From Jackrogersella multiformis (lineage: Eukaryota; Ascomycota; Sordariomycetes; Xylariales; Hypoxylaceae), in assembly GCA_902806575.1 (NCBI GenBank), contig CADCXD010000001.1, forward strand, positions 3,720,001 through 3,784,000: DNA of 64,000 nt, given 5' to 3'. Under the pieces are notes generated by a model. The model worked only from the letters and a program-made list of their open reading frames with translations. It made no database searches and had not been told where the DNA came from. Position 1 is the stretch's first letter, and each line of letters opens with the position of its first letter. The translations under genes were made by a program, and so were the position numbers. Positions 33,731 through 45,981 of this stretch are shown here, in pieces.

Positions 33731-35277
33731 CTTGACCCTTGAGATCATCATCAGTATTAGATTACACATACACAAAATCAATCAAACATTTTCTTTAATA
33801 ATTTAATTTTCATGTTTGAATAGGGGGGAGGAGAACTAGGGACTTACTTAGTATGATGAAGTTTCAAGCACAGGCTTGTCTGTGATGAAGTTTGAGGAAG
33901 ACTGAAGATTGGAAGCCAAGGCTACTTGAAAAATGGAAGGTGAAGAGAGAAAGGAAGGAAGAAAAAAATTGTGCTCTGGGAAATTTCTTTTCATGGCAGA
34001 AAAAAAGGGACTGTTTCTCACGATTTTCAATGTCGTCGGCGCTTATGCCCTTAAACTGCGTTTATACTTCTAACATAAAGTACAAGGATACACCTACGCT
34101 CTATAAACGCGTATTCAGGAGATAGACGACTATCAGAATTACGACCACTCACACCATACCACATTTGTCAAGATAAGTTGTAAACAGTACAATTCAAGAT
34201 AAACTACCTCCTACCACCTGGGTACTTAATCCCTTGTGTTTACTTGTCATCAGATTAATCTTTAGAAGTTATACTTATCAATACAGTAATTCATGCCTTA
34301 AGTGATCCCCATCTTACGACACTGAAGCTTAGCAGTGTGATCAAACTTAGCACCATAAAAGGGGCTTGACTTTCTTTCACAGAGGTGGTTTTCCTGGACC
34401 GTTAACGACAACTTATTAAGTCCATTTAAGTACCTACTGTGCATATGCAATTCTCTGCTGTCATTATATTCTCAGGTATATTATGGCTAACCTTTGTTTA
34501 TATTCATTGTCGACCTAACCCAGATAGATAATAAGTTTCAAATAATAAAATTGAATACATGCAAGGTTAAATGTGTGTAAAATGATGCCTATGTACAGGA
34601 TACTGGTATGTATTAATGAGATTTAATGTTTCCCTGTTCGGGCGTTGTGAGGAAACTGCATTGAACCGGCTCCGGTAATGGGATCGGCGGTAATGTGGCC
34701 GGCCCCAATACCGGAGCCGATTACCGGGGCGGTTCGGAACCGAGTGGGTCTACATGACCGGTGATGAAGTCGGGAGTTCAATGTATCACGAGATTATGCC
34801 GTCGGCAACTAACAAACACAAAAATTGCGGGGGCGGCCACAAGCTAGTACACTAGGTAATCCTTCAACTCCCTCTAGTGGCAAATTTTCATTTTTCTACT
34901 AGAAACACCTACCTTGATATCAGCTACATATCTACCCAGGTATCTAGGTACCGGTCGACTCTAACAACCTTGGAAGTTATTGATCCTTCATTTCAACACA
35001 TGTCAATTCATGACTCCCAAATATGCACTTGATCGTTCTTAATTGATGTACTCTCAATGAAGTATTTCATATACGTTATCATACCTGCTAGCCATGTATG
35101 TATTGACACACAAATTGGCCGAATTCCCCTAGTCCCACTCGCTAAGAAACCCCATCGCATTAGTCCAAGGAGAGGAGAAGGATCTGAAAACTATATATAA
35201 CGATTGCATCCTAATATCGCTTCTAAATTCGAAGGAAGACTCGTATATTTTGCCAACGAATGACCATATAGCTCACA
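33731..35277. other. Intergenic, AT-rich with one GC-rich relic
   Basis: Upstream of the repeat-bearing gene and downstream of the transcription factor gene. It is mostly AT-rich and no gene is supported. The GC-rich inverted-repeat island at 34661-34745 is listed separately. Confidence 0.55.
34661..34745. repeat. GC-rich inverted-repeat island, possible hAT-type transposon relic
   Basis: In strongly AT-rich DNA this 85-base island contains CCGGCTCCGGTAATGGG and, about 40 bases on, its near reverse complement ending CCAATACCGGAGCCGATT. ATTACCG-type words (or the complement CGGTAAT) recur within it. Clustered short GC-rich words in both orientations resemble the subterminal repeats of hAT transposons, but no transposase or target-site duplication is visible. 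Confidence 0.4.
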
Positions 35278-37950
35278 TTAAAATCCCAGCGCTAAATCAA
35301 CCTTATCTCGAATCTGGTCTGTACGGGGGGGGGGGGGGTCAGTTACTATTTCTCTCGACATTTGGAGGGGCAATGGTATTAACTTACCTCTCATCCCACC
35401 CAATGCTTCGAAAGCTGTCGCATAGTTCTCGAGTGTCACTAATATTGACACTAGCCCTTGTTGAAGACGGTCCCGGAGATTATCAACTAGGGGCCCTGCC
35501 TCGCCATTCGTGGTTGGGTACATCGACTCCGTTCTATCCTTAACCATGAGGAGCGCATAGCTGCACTGCATTGCACAGCAAGCGAAAGATGGCATCGTCC
35601 GCGGCGTAATCAACGTAGAGTTTGACCCTATGTAGCATGGCGTGTCGCAGAGCAAGCCAGTGGGATTCGGATACGGCATGGAATCGAATGCCTGGGCGAT
35701 ATTCAAGGCAGACTTCAAGCATATCTTCGACGAATGATGGGTAGTAAATGGAAATGAAAGAACCGGCGCTGGTTGGTAGGTGAAGCCACAACAATCTCCG
35801 TTGGGCGTAGATCGGCTGGAAAGCGTGGGGGACACAGATCCTCCAGATGGACTTGAATGAGCCGACGGAGTGCTGTTGCCCATGCTGGTGCAGCATGATT
35901 GAAGCTGAGATACATCCCCCGGGCTATCTATCCCTTCTTTTTCGTTTGTGCTTTTGAGATCACAGTGCTTACCAGAGAATACGGCGAGATCGAAGAAGGC
36001 GCAATAACGGTGGACCTTGATCCGAGCACTATACATACATGTTAGCCTACGACAGGTAGATGTTTCAAGCGCAGACAATACCTGTTCAGCTTGATGCGTG
36101 AAATACACCGCAACGATTGCGATAGAACCGATTCCCTCTGATCGACCGGCTGCGTCAACGGGCAGTTCAGTACCCATGTTTCAGATTTGACAATCAAAGG
36201 TTCCAACAGGCGTTCTAGCTCCCGCATTCTGTTGAATATGCGGCCCATATCTGATTGGTCTTTTCTAGCCTTGTTGAAATCGATAACGAATTGGGTAGCT
36301 GCCAGGATCGCTTGCTGGGCTTGAACGAACAAGGGCCATGCCTATTCGCGGTTAGAGGAGGAATAAAACGTGAAAGTTCCGAGATCATACCTCTGGATCA
36401 GCCTTAACCGTAGGGTACTTGGCAGTGAAACTGGATGCGAAGACCTCGAACGTCGGGGGCTAGCGAACATTAGCTAAGTTACAGTTACTCGTTAAGGGAA
36501 TATGTGGATATACTGTATTGCTAACAATTGACCCCTGGCAGACACAGATGTACGTCATCCACCATGCGCGGCGTCGTGCTTCTGAATATTCATCCTCCAC
36601 GTCATTGCGTGTATGCAGCATTAAGGACATAGCGGACACGAGGGCTGCTCCAACCCTAGCCCGCATCTTCTTCAAGTTCCCACGTTGAGCATATTCGTAG
36701 ACGCTTAGGAGATCGAGAGCGATAACGCTTTCTAATTCTAAAGGAACTTGCGAGTGGAACTTCTCTCGGAAGATCTCCTCGTCGGAGTCATCCAGAGCTT
36801 TTGGGGGCTCAACAGAGGACTCCGGCCTCTCTGCTTCGGTTTCAATACTCTCCAAGGCTGACTTTGCGAGAAATTGGGAGTATGTGCGCCTCCATCGGAT
36901 TGAATCCGATTCGAGTGGATTGGAATCCTGGGGACATGGTATGAGCGCCAAAATCGCCGAGATTGCCAAAGCAATAGCTGAAGACGGTTCCTCAAATTTA
37001 TCTCTCTCATTCTCGAGAAGAGGAAAGACTTGGTCAAGCACCGGCGCCGTTTCTGGTGGCGGAAGGATGGGGAAATAAGGATGGATCCAGATATAATACG
37101 CATTCAATCTAGAGTTTGGTCAGTCAAGGGCCGTGATGGCGTATGGGATGGGATGGGATGGGGGTGCTCACATGGCCCGATCATTCCCCCCGTAGGTCCT
37201 AACCATGGGGGTCCTGAAAGGGTGGGTGGTATCTGGTAAGGCATCTTGAAATAAATTGTCATAGATGGCGTCGCTATCTCTCCAGATATCAGCCAAGGGT
37301 TTGAGACCAGCGCCTGGGTCTATGTAATGTTCGATAAGGAGCGCTATGGCGTAGTTAGCATCTGGTATCCATACGGATCTTGGTCGGCTGGCCACTCACC
37401 GTCCTGAGGAAGTTCTTCTTGATTAGGCAGCGAGATGGCTAAATCTTGATAATCTGATAGCGGTCGGGTCTTCTTGCGAATGCGAGGCCCTCCTCGTCTA
37501 CTAGGTTTATACACGCACTCGCGATCTTTTGTTACGCACTGAGATGGTTAGATAGACGAGTTAGAATCTTTTACTCCACTCTTCCATGTCTTGATTTTAC
37601 TTTTTGGTTTCTTCTTGCTTTTTTTATAAGGTTGAGATCACGAACTAGGAAATATCATTAGGTTATGCGTACACTTGCGCATGGATGCTGACCATTACAT
37701 CTCGTCCTCGATGAGCGGCTTCAACAACAGCAACAGTTAGCCAATGCGAATCTCGAGATTAGAAATAGAAGGATCTTAATAAGGCCGGCAGGGTAGAATT
37801 TAAGGCGAATTGCGCAATTTTAGATGTTGCGACGTACCAAGATAGACATGCGTTCTTAACGGGAGGAATCGCGAATTTCTTCCTAGGCGCAAGAGTCTGA
37901 GTGGTCAATCTCTGGGCCCCGTTCTGACCATCTCCCTCAGACATCGTCAT
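35278..37950 (-). CDS. Zn(II)2Cys6 transcription factor with fungal-specific regulatory domain
   Basis: Nuclear DNA-binding regulator; its targets are unknown. Nine exons in transcription order: 37838-37950, 37673-37718, 37400-37538, 37172-37343, 36514-37108, 36391-36459, 36082-36341, 35388-36028, 35278-35318; every phase closes to 691 aa. The binuclear cluster is split over three exons: Cys 35, 38, 45, 51, 54 and 61 (C-x2-C-x6-C-x5-C-x2-C-x6-C), followed by a basic stretch (SRRGGPRIRKK). The regulatory domain has HPYFPILPPP, VYEYAQRGNLKKMRARVG, ARRRAWWMTY, a CQGSIVSNT segment joined to PPTFEVF over an intron, DPEAWPLF, and PRTMPSFACCAMQ. The last intron has a run of 14 C as its polypyrimidine tract. 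No clear pathway genes lie nearby, so its regulon cannot be guessed from context. Confidence 0.9.
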
Positions 37951-39973
37951 CGTTTTTGGCCTAACCCGAGTTGATACGTAGCTAGTATATTGTTATAAAT
38001 ACTTATGGTGAGGACGGGTTGGGCTGTTAGGTAATTGAAATCCTTAGATCAAGTTAGAAGTCGGGTGTAGTAGCCGAGTGTTGCCTTTAGGGGAAGGAGT
38101 TGGCCTTTAGAGGAAGGAGTTGGCAGTTGGTGGTGGAGATTGTCAAGGTCTCGAAGAGAGTGAAGGGAAGGCACATCCGATTGAGCGGATCATGCGGACT
38201 TGGCCTGGACTTTGTCTGGATTAAGTCTACCTATCCCTTCTTGATTCAGCTGGAGAGAGCGGGGTAATGACTTTACATAGGAAGCCAGAAATAGCCAGGA
38301 CAACCAGGACAGCTAGGATGTTGGATGGCTAGGATATAAACCCACGCATTTAATTCTACCAGGCAGCCAGGTAGGTGGGCGTATCAAGAAGAAAATGGAA
38401 ATTTTCTTCTTATTTGGGTATGGATGCGGTACTATGTATGGTATTATGGTATGGATGCGGTCCCGACGGGGGGATTACCTACACTAGGTATGAGGGGGTT
38501 TATGAAGGAAGCAGGGCATCGAATTGGTTGGCAACCGGCATCATGAGACATTTGTATAGCAAAATGGGCAGTTCCCCGATAAGATCTATCATATTTCTTT
38601 TTTTTTTAAAGGAGGGTAGGAGGCGGGAGGGTAGTAGTGCCACCGTGGTGGCTCTAAAAAAAAATTCTGTAGCAGCTGCTAAGTAGAATGTAGAAGTAGA
38701 ATGTATACCTTCCATAGATTGTAGATTGTAGATTTGTAGATGATAGTGTAATTCGCAGATAACATTCGTTAGCGCCTTTGCTTATCCATCGCCCCAGATC
38801 GCTAACCCTTGCTAACAAATCCAATCGAGATTAAGAAGTCAAGACTCGCGACCGTCTTGCCGTGCCGTCCCCAGTCTCGCTTAGACCATTAACTTTGCAT
38901 CAACTTGTAATTCGTACCTAGGTAGCCACGCAATCAATTTCTTCACCCTCCACTTGCCATGAATGTTGATCAGTGATCAGTGATCACACCTACCTAGGTA
39001 CCTAGGTACGTACCTCCATACCTACCTAGGTAGGTACATACCTACATATGGGTACCTAGCTTACATATAGGTAGTGTACCTTGTACCGGTAAGATGTCAG
39101 GACTGCAGGACGTATCGTTGTAGCGCAACCAACCCCTCTGCCCCTTTTCGCCGACCAAACTTTCCCGATCCTTCACTTGTTGCAGATACTATTTCCGGCT
39201 CTCTTCCGCATCCGAAAACCCCCCCATCCCTTTTTGATAAATGTCGACCAAGTCCGCCCCTGCGAGCAAGCCACGGACCCCTTTTATTGGGTGATCTACA
39301 ACACGTCATTTCTGACGATTCTCGTATGTTTTGCGGATATAAAGAATCAATTCGATAATCAATGTCAGCGGCGAGATAGGCGTCGACGACTTTCCGCTGT
39401 GGCGTACATACAATTCACTCACTCCCGTTATCTTGATATCTTGACGATAAACTACCTACCTAGGTAGCTAAGGGACCGATGTGAGGCCAATCAGAACGAC
39501 TTATGAAGATGGAAGAATCTTATGAGCGGAAAATTCATCACCACATGCGCTATAGTCCGTCATAATAGACCAGGAGTCGTATTTACTCATTTTTCCATTA
39601 GATAAAATGAAATCCTTAGATTGAGGCTGTATTAACTAAGTACATCGCGTACGCTGCTTCTCCTACCTACCCCGTTTCCTTGGCTTAAGACCTGGGACTT
39701 CTAAAGTCCGGTTGAAGGATACAGTTATGCGAGACTGAAAATAACCACCAATACAAGAAAATGTCTGAAAGAAAAGGAAAAATAACTGGCTCTTGCTCTC
39801 TGGCGATGTGGGATGTAGCGCTTCGCCGCAAGGTGCCGCAGAGTGGATGTCGAAAACTGGGATGGAGTCCCATAAGTTAATACTTCATAGGCTAACTTAA
39901 CAGCCAACGCACCCAACATATAGATACGATGCTCACGCGTATGTATACCTTGCATCGCTGTTCATGATCCCCT
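37951..39973. other. Intergenic, about 2 kb
   Basis: Promoter side of the transcription factor and 3' flank of the four-TM gene. No gene is supported. It contains a tandem duplication of a GGCCTTTAGxGGAAGGAGTT unit (about 38,081-38,124), GTAGATT words (38,715-38,745), TGATCAG repeats (38,967-38,985) and a very dense TACCTAGGTA cluster listed separately. Confidence 0.55.
38986..39082. repeat. Dense TACCTAGGTA palindrome cluster
   Basis: Two overlapping perfect TACCTAGGTA copies (38991-39000 and 38999-39008) and a third at about 39,023, embedded in ACCT/AGGT and GGTACC words. The whole stretch is close to self-complementary. Another perfect copy is at about 39,461. Confidence 0.8.
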
Positions 39974-41047
39974 CTAGCGAACCTTTCGGGCGTCGCCTCC
40001 CCTAGATGACGACACGTCCCAGGGATTATTGCTTGACAAAGGGCCAACCGCCTCCACCGCGTCATCATAATTCGTAGACGCAACACTGACCGGCCTCGAG
40101 CCTCCAAATGGCGGGCGTACACTGTCGGAAGTCTGAGCTCTTCTAGGGAACCCGTTCGTCGTCTCGATTGATCCACCATACGGCGTTGCCTGTGAAGCGG
40201 ACCTATGCGGCGTCGTAAGCGGCCGAGGCGCAGATGCTGGGGTTCCTTCCCGCTGGGCCATAAGGTAATCTTGCAATTCGATTTCGGGTATTGCGGGGCC
40301 TCTATGAGTCGGCTGCGGGCATACTATAGATGGTGTTGCAGATTGATACAAACTTGGCTGCTTGCTACCGGTTACTGCACTGCCCTCAGAAATCAAGGGC
40401 CATCTTACCCCTACCCGAGCACCACCCGTGAAATAATTCGGCTGGGTATTGCTGCGTTTTCGCACTCCGAATAGTCGAGGCAGCATCTTGTGAAAAGCAG
40501 GCGTCACCGCCAGTAGGCAAGTCTGTATCCAGAGGACCATAGAAGCTTCGATAGCTATCATTCCCACATGGAACGTCTTGCCCTTGGAATATGGCGGCTG
40601 GGAGAGAGAGTTTGAAGTGAGCAACACAATCCAGGCCGTCATGACTAGAAACTCGGGGATAGCAAGCCATATTGACCATCGGTGTCGTAGGAAAAGCGCG
40701 AGGATGCTGAATACGCAAGAAAGAAAGCCTACGACACTCGCGAAAAGTAAAAGCCAGAATTCAGGGGCCGACAACGTAAATACGTAAAGTATTAGCGTCA
40801 TGGCACTAGTGAAAAACTGTGACGCACGGATAATCGTGATGAGAGTGTTGCTATCATAGCCGGATGGGTTATTCTTTCCGTTGACGGTCGAGTCGATGGT
40901 CCAGGCCGTGTCCCTGGGGCTTTTAAACCAACTGTCTCTTGACTTTAGGTTAAGACAACATCCCCTCCTTTTTGGCTTACTCTGTGGAGGATCCATCGGG
41001 AACGGCGAGCGATGCCAATCAATCGTTGCTGGTTGCTTCGAAAGCAC
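39974..41047 (-). CDS. Hypothetical four-TM membrane protein
   Basis: Single-exon, 357 aa; a second possible start is Met 18 (MDPPQSKPKRRGCC). Four hydrophobic helices lie at about residues 68-92, 94-118, 121-145 and 158-185, with short loops, which is a MARVEL-like layout. The C-terminal half is cytoplasmic, disordered and rich in Ser, Thr, Pro and Arg, ending DVSSSRGGDARKVR. Adjacent cysteines near the N-terminus (GCC) could be lipidated, but this is not shown. I do not recognise a named family; the MARVEL comparison rests on topology only. Confidence 0.7.
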   Translation of the reverse strand: MLSKQPATIDWHRSPFPMDPPQSKPKRRGCCLNLKSRDSWFKSPRDTAWTIDSTVNGKNNPSGYDSNTLITIIRASQFFTSAMTLILYVFTLSAPEFWLLLFASVVGFLSCVFSILALFLRHRWSIWLAIPEFLVMTAWIVLLTSNSLSQPPYSKGKTFHVGMIAIEASMVLWIQTCLLAVTPAFHKMLPRLFGVRKRSNTQPNYFTGGARVGVRWPLISEGSAVTGSKQPSLYQSATPSIVCPQPTHRGPAIPEIELQDYLMAQREGTPASAPRPLTTPHRSASQATPYGGSIETTNGFPRRAQTSDSVRPPFGGSRPVSVASTNYDDAVEAVGPLSSNNPWDVSSSRGGDARKVR

Positions 41048-43262
41048 GTTTTAGGAATATCGGCAATAGGTTATGCTGGTGAAAATATGAACGTTGAAAG
41101 GATCAACAACCAAGAAATTCGTTTATAAGCTCTAGTTATATGTCATTTCGATGCCTGTCTCTGACCTGCGAACAAACACGATTTCGCCCATTTGATTCGA
41201 GAAGTGACATGCTCGTTTGATTCATTCAGTTACAATGATGTTGGAGAATTCCAGATGAACAAAAGTCAGTTCTATATTAAGTCATGACTACCTACCTAGG
41301 GAGTGTAGCCATAAGTTTTACGTATAGGGGCTAAAATACAGTCACGGGTGATTCAAGTATCTACTTATATTAACTTAAGTCATTCTATGAATTACGACTT
41401 CGGTAGCTGTTACAATTCCATCGTAACCTCAGACCGTCATATTTTCCGGGGAAGTCACCCGAAGGAGAGTATCACCAAATAGGTAAACATCTAACCTAGT
41501 TACTCGCATTGTTTAACCTAGGCTATTGATTTTCGAATCCTAATAAGTCACAGTTGAAAAATGTAATAAAAAACCATATAACTCCAAAAACAAAAACCTA
41601 AAGAAAGCTCATACTTCGCCGAGTAAATAGTCACTCATGAGACTAACCTCAGCTTTTAAAGTGTACGGTACCTAGTGTAACAAATATTTTACTTTTTCAG
41701 AAAATTTGCCGAGCGGTAACGTAACCTTGACTTCGAGGAAACATTACATTCTAAGGTTATAACGATATAAACTTATACCCGCTCTCAATATCACACGAAA
41801 GCAGTCACTGTGACAGCGATACGCAGTAGTTATGATTCTATAAAAGTTGTTGCCTAAAATACCTATATACAACTTTTTCATGCTTAACGTCGTTGGCAGA
41901 CTGCTATGAAGAAAACTCCCATGTCAATACATCATCAAGTTTCCCATCGCATTCCACATCTATTTAAGCCATAGGCCATATAGTCTCCCTTGAAACATGA
42001 GATGATCATTTAAAGAATATCCATTTCATCCGTTATATAGATACAATTATGTACATGTCTATAAGTTTGCTGATTAAGTACCCATGGATATGCCGAGGCA
42101 ATAATCATGTTTGCATTTGATTTGACACCGAGCATAGTTCATCACTACCCTGATTGGGGTAGGTTCCATTTTACGCAATATACTTACTCATACTCCGGTC
42201 ATTACATTTAAAATGGACAAGCATCTAACTAGTAGGTAAATACGTAAGAACCATGTCCCTTGCACAAGACTGGGAGCTATCCACCCCCTATTCAGCTGGT
42301 GCACACCAGTTGGCAATGTGATGGTGCCAAACAATTCATTGTTTGTGTCGCAGGCGTACAACCCCAAATCCTACTAACATACACGAGACGATGAATATAC
42401 AGCTATGATTGTTGTCTAGCATAATAGATACATGCAACTAAGTAAATTTCTTAGGTTACCTCATTGTCACTCGGACTCTCGAAGAGATATTTAGTGTGGA
42501 TAAACACACGAACCATTTATCACCCAATTAACCTAGACAATTTAAATGGCCGAAAATGAATAGTCAAAACACACACGAGATTCAGTACCTGTGACTATTT
42601 GGGTACCGTACATAGGTTATTGGTTTTCTTTCAAAAGCTACTATTGAATCCAAGTTTTCTAAGTAGATATTCAAGGTTACCTTGCGCTATTAGAAAATCA
42701 GTACATTAAAACAATAATACACATCATAACTTCCAGTCTGTCTAGGACATATCTATAAGATGGTGGTGTAAATAATGGCTTCCAAGGCTCTTTTGGGGTT
42801 AGTAAGTCGCTCCGTAGTTGCTTAATAGGTAGATATTAAAGATCGCTTCTGAGGTATGACCATCCTTTAAGTTGTTGAAGTTTATCTATCATTGCTACCT
42901 AATAAGTAATAACTTAATAATGTCGTAAGGCTCCTTATTTTGTCTTATAAACATTCTCCATGATAGTTTTTTTTTATCACCCCCTTTTTCGTAGGTTAGT
43001 TGCAGAATAAGGCTATTGAACCTATCTATCAAGTTTAATATTGCAAGTTAAATCACTGGGAATTATAATATGGTTAGTTTAGTACGTATGGATTAAGATA
43101 GGGGTTCCTTGTGTTTATTCCAATGATTATAACCTATTTTCTACGAGGTATTATATATTGAAAGACTTCTCGGAACCAGCGAAAGTAATCCGTACATTTC
43201 AACCCTGGGTAGCCATAACATATCCTCGAAATACAGCGTGAATTAAAGCCTTATTTAAGCTC
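41048..43262. other. AT-rich intergenic stretch, about 2.2 kb
   Basis: No gene, RNA or clear repeat is supported. Base composition is markedly AT-rich, with many TAA/TTA words in all frames and only scattered CCTAGG-type words (for example about 41,292). It could be a decayed repeat, but no recognisable remnant is left by eye. Confidence 0.5.
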
Positions 43263-44364
43263 TTAGTTGCTTGCGATACTTTCAAGGTTACACTTAGTCA
43301 TGAACCACCTGTCGGTTAGGCTTGCAGCATAGCTCTCAGCATTGAGCTTCTCAGAGAAAGGAGGCCATTGGTTCTGTGGCTTCTTGGTCCGAACGGCATC
43401 GACCCAGTCATCGTGGAGCCGTCGCGAAGCAGATTGAGGGTCCCTTGAGTAGCCTGGGGTGTGATAGATGTCTTCTGTGCCATGGGTATCAACGGTCGAG
43501 CTCTTTGAGTATCAACATCAGTAGGATCAATGGTATGAATAGCACTACATGGCTAAGAACGAACTTACTCGGCGGAATGCAGCTCTAGATGAGGAAGGGC
43601 TCTAGCTTTGTCCAAATGTGTAAGCTCGTGAATGATCGTGGTCCCGGCTACCTCAACGTTACGAAACTTGCTACCGGGCTTGCACCAGCTCTTCTGGCGA
43701 CGATTTGGATTTTGAATATAAGGCAGAGAATCTAAATTCCTAGCAGACGCTTCGTTGGGATTGAAAAACTGCGGGCAGAAACGCATCATCGGGATAAACG
43801 TGTTGCTTACCGGTTGGGAATCGGTGATGACGAAGGATTTGGTGTTTTCCAAGCTACAAGCCGGGCTATTTTCGCAAGTTATATGCGTTTTGAACTGGTT
43901 CAGCTTGATATGCGGACCTGCGCCGGATTGTTGGGAGTTGGGTGCTGGAGGTTGCCACTGTTGTCCGATAGCATTTAACATGGTCTCAACGCCAGTGCCG
44001 TACTCGTCATCCCTGAAGTAGTGCGTGAATCTATGGGGACGGGGCCATATTAGTATCTCACACGTAGGTTGACGAAGCGTTTACCTATGTATTGGGGAGG
44101 TACTCACGCGGGAGATGAGCGGTACGTCTGGGTCCCTCGATTTTGAGTATGTTGTTGTGCCATGATAGCCGCGTTTTGGAAATCCCGATTGATTGTGGCA
44201 CGCTGGGCGCTACTGCACTGGGTGTAGCCCATATAGTCTCTGACAAGTAAGGTCGATACTTCATCGGCAATAGGGGCGGAGGAGACCAGGATAAAGGGGA
44301 TTAGGAGATCCATGAAGAAAAGACTAGTAGGACGCAGGAGTTTCATGATGAGTGTCAACTTCAT
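43263..44364 (-). CDS. Secreted zinc metalloprotease, M35 (deuterolysin-like)
   Basis: Probable secreted endopeptidase of the aspzincin type. Exons in transcription order: 44108-44364, 43569-44030, 43263-43500; 318 aa, phases close. A hydrophobic signal segment ends near VSSAPIADE; Met at 44364 or the later Met 18 (MDLLIPFILVSSA) could be the start. The zinc site HELTH lies in TTIIHELTHLD, and the third ligand is supplied after the last intron by GTED in STVDTHGTEDIYH. That Asp-containing motif is characteristic of M35 enzymes and supports the chosen acceptor (CAAAGAG, the second of two overlapping AGs). The C-terminal part has NAESYAASLTDRWF, as expected in the family. Eight cysteines are present in the mature region. 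The substrate is unknown. Confidence 0.85.
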
Positions 44365-45215
44365 TTTAGGAACTAGATTAGGCTTGTATAGTCTGAGAAA
44401 AGGAGATAATGACAGAGTAATCTTATAACTAGCTTTTATACTGCTCTATACTAGGTACTTAACTCTTTATCTCTTCTCGTCATGTCTGTCATCCTCTGTT
44501 AGTGATAAAAATACATAGGCGAATTCTTGACACCATTCACAGGCACAACAAATCCACGAGCTCCTAATACCAGCAAACTTCATCCTTCATGGCTAAGCGA
44601 TTCTTACAATGTGAGATCAATGGTATATTTGTGTAAGGTGGTATACATGATACGAGAAGAGTTATTCTGGAGGTTGACGGATGTACTCTTCTTCCCAACC
44701 TCTTAATCGGCACTAACAAGTTAACCATACGAACCCATACAGCTGGTTCATAAGATTCAAGACTATGAGACCCCTTAGGTACGCAGATTATGTTCATCTC
44801 GATCGCCAACAGGTTGGCCAGAGAATTCAATCCAACCCAGGGGATTATGTATAGCTGACATGTACGCTTGGGCGGCAAGTCAAAGATGAGCGTATTACCC
44901 CTGAGATTTATTTGCTACAAACAATGAAGTAACACCAACCCAACAAACCCGAATCGAGATAGTTGATATCAATTTATACCACCACGTTGTACATACCGAT
45001 ATATATACCTAGTATATATGTATATATAATGCATATTAGCGATCATGTGCTTGTCATCCCTATTAATAGTTGACATTTGCTAGCTTAGACTGTAATGATT
45101 TAACATTCCTACAACATTCTTTTCGAATTCAATTCGTTTCCACGGCTACTTGAATTCCCTCTTCCTTTGTTCGTACTTATTGACAACTCAAATTGAAATT
45201 CAAATTCAAACTCAT
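44365..45215. other. Intergenic, divergent promoters
   Basis: Lies between the leftward protease gene and the rightward unknown gene. No gene is supported. A TATATA-rich stretch at about 44,998-45,030 could be structural or promoter-like. Confidence 0.5.
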
Positions 45216-45981
45216 ATGACGATGTCTTCGATACCAGAAGCCGAAGTTTTACTTACCGCCTCCGTCTCGCCAGACATTGTGAACCAATCGCGACTCGGGG
45301 ATCCGCTTAACATCACCATCACAACCAAGATCGTATCTTCCAGCAAGCCGTCATCTGGTATATACATCAACGCTCGATACACTGCTTTGGATAATAGGGA
45401 GGGATCACTGGACCTCGGTTCTCTCTTGCTAAGGAATGTGTCGAGCCCGCATAAAGTCCTTTCATTTATGCCTGGCACCGGCTGTCCCCGCCCCCCCCCC
45501 GAGGGTGTCCCCGATTTACGCAAGGATATATTTGAACACTTTCTAGTCATACCTGGCGTCGGAAAAGGCGAACTGACCGTCACTCACGAAATGACCGGGG
45601 ACAGGATTTTTCAATCTAGCCGTAAAGTAGGGGTATGTGTCTAGGCCTCTTGCTTCCCTCCATACACATATAAGCCTGTCATCATCCTAATATCACCTTA
45701 TCTGATAACTTCCTGGTGTCGTCGAGCCTGGCTCTGAGTACCGCGTTGAATTTTCGCCCAGGAAATTGGCGGCGTTCTGGTGGACGTTCGAAGATGAGGC
45801 CGAGGGGAAGATGTTCTTCGAAGGGATCTTGCCGGACGAAAGCGGCTGGGGTGGGCTGAAGGCGGAGGACCCGGCGTTTGTCGAGCAGCGCTACAAGGAG
45901 GGCTGCCTCTATAGCTATCCGATCGACGATCTGAAGTTTACGGTAAACGAAGACTCGCCTGCCATTCTCAAGTTTGTTTAA
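45216..45981 (+). CDS. Conserved-looking hypothetical beta-rich protein
   Basis: Exons 45216-45632 and 45727-45981 give 223 aa. No named family was recognised. The first exon alternates hydrophobic and polar residues as in beta strands (EVLLTASVS, LNITITTKIV), and the second contains AFWWTFEDEAEGKMFF and ends ILKFV. No signal peptide or membrane segment is present, so it is probably intracellular. From memory only, the layout resembles a widespread uncharacterised fungal family with a Trp-Trp motif near the end. The acceptor (GTCGAG) is weak, but it is the one that keeps the frame and yields KVG-PGSEYRVEFSPRK. Met at 45216 is chosen; an upstream in-frame Met at 45150 is possible. Confidence 0.6.

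Noticed and set aside
35540..35896. Alternative reading of the transcription factor by splicing a 68-nt intron at about 35,905-35,972
   Set aside because: It gives a different frame and an early stop, whereas the unspliced frame contains the family-typical PRTMPSFACCAMQ segment and continues to a well-phased final exon.
27592..44364. Possible secondary-metabolite or effector cluster (secreted proteins plus a Zn2Cys6 regulator)
   Set aside because: No PKS, NRPS, terpene synthase, P450 or tailoring enzyme is present; the genes are unrelated in type and widely spaced.
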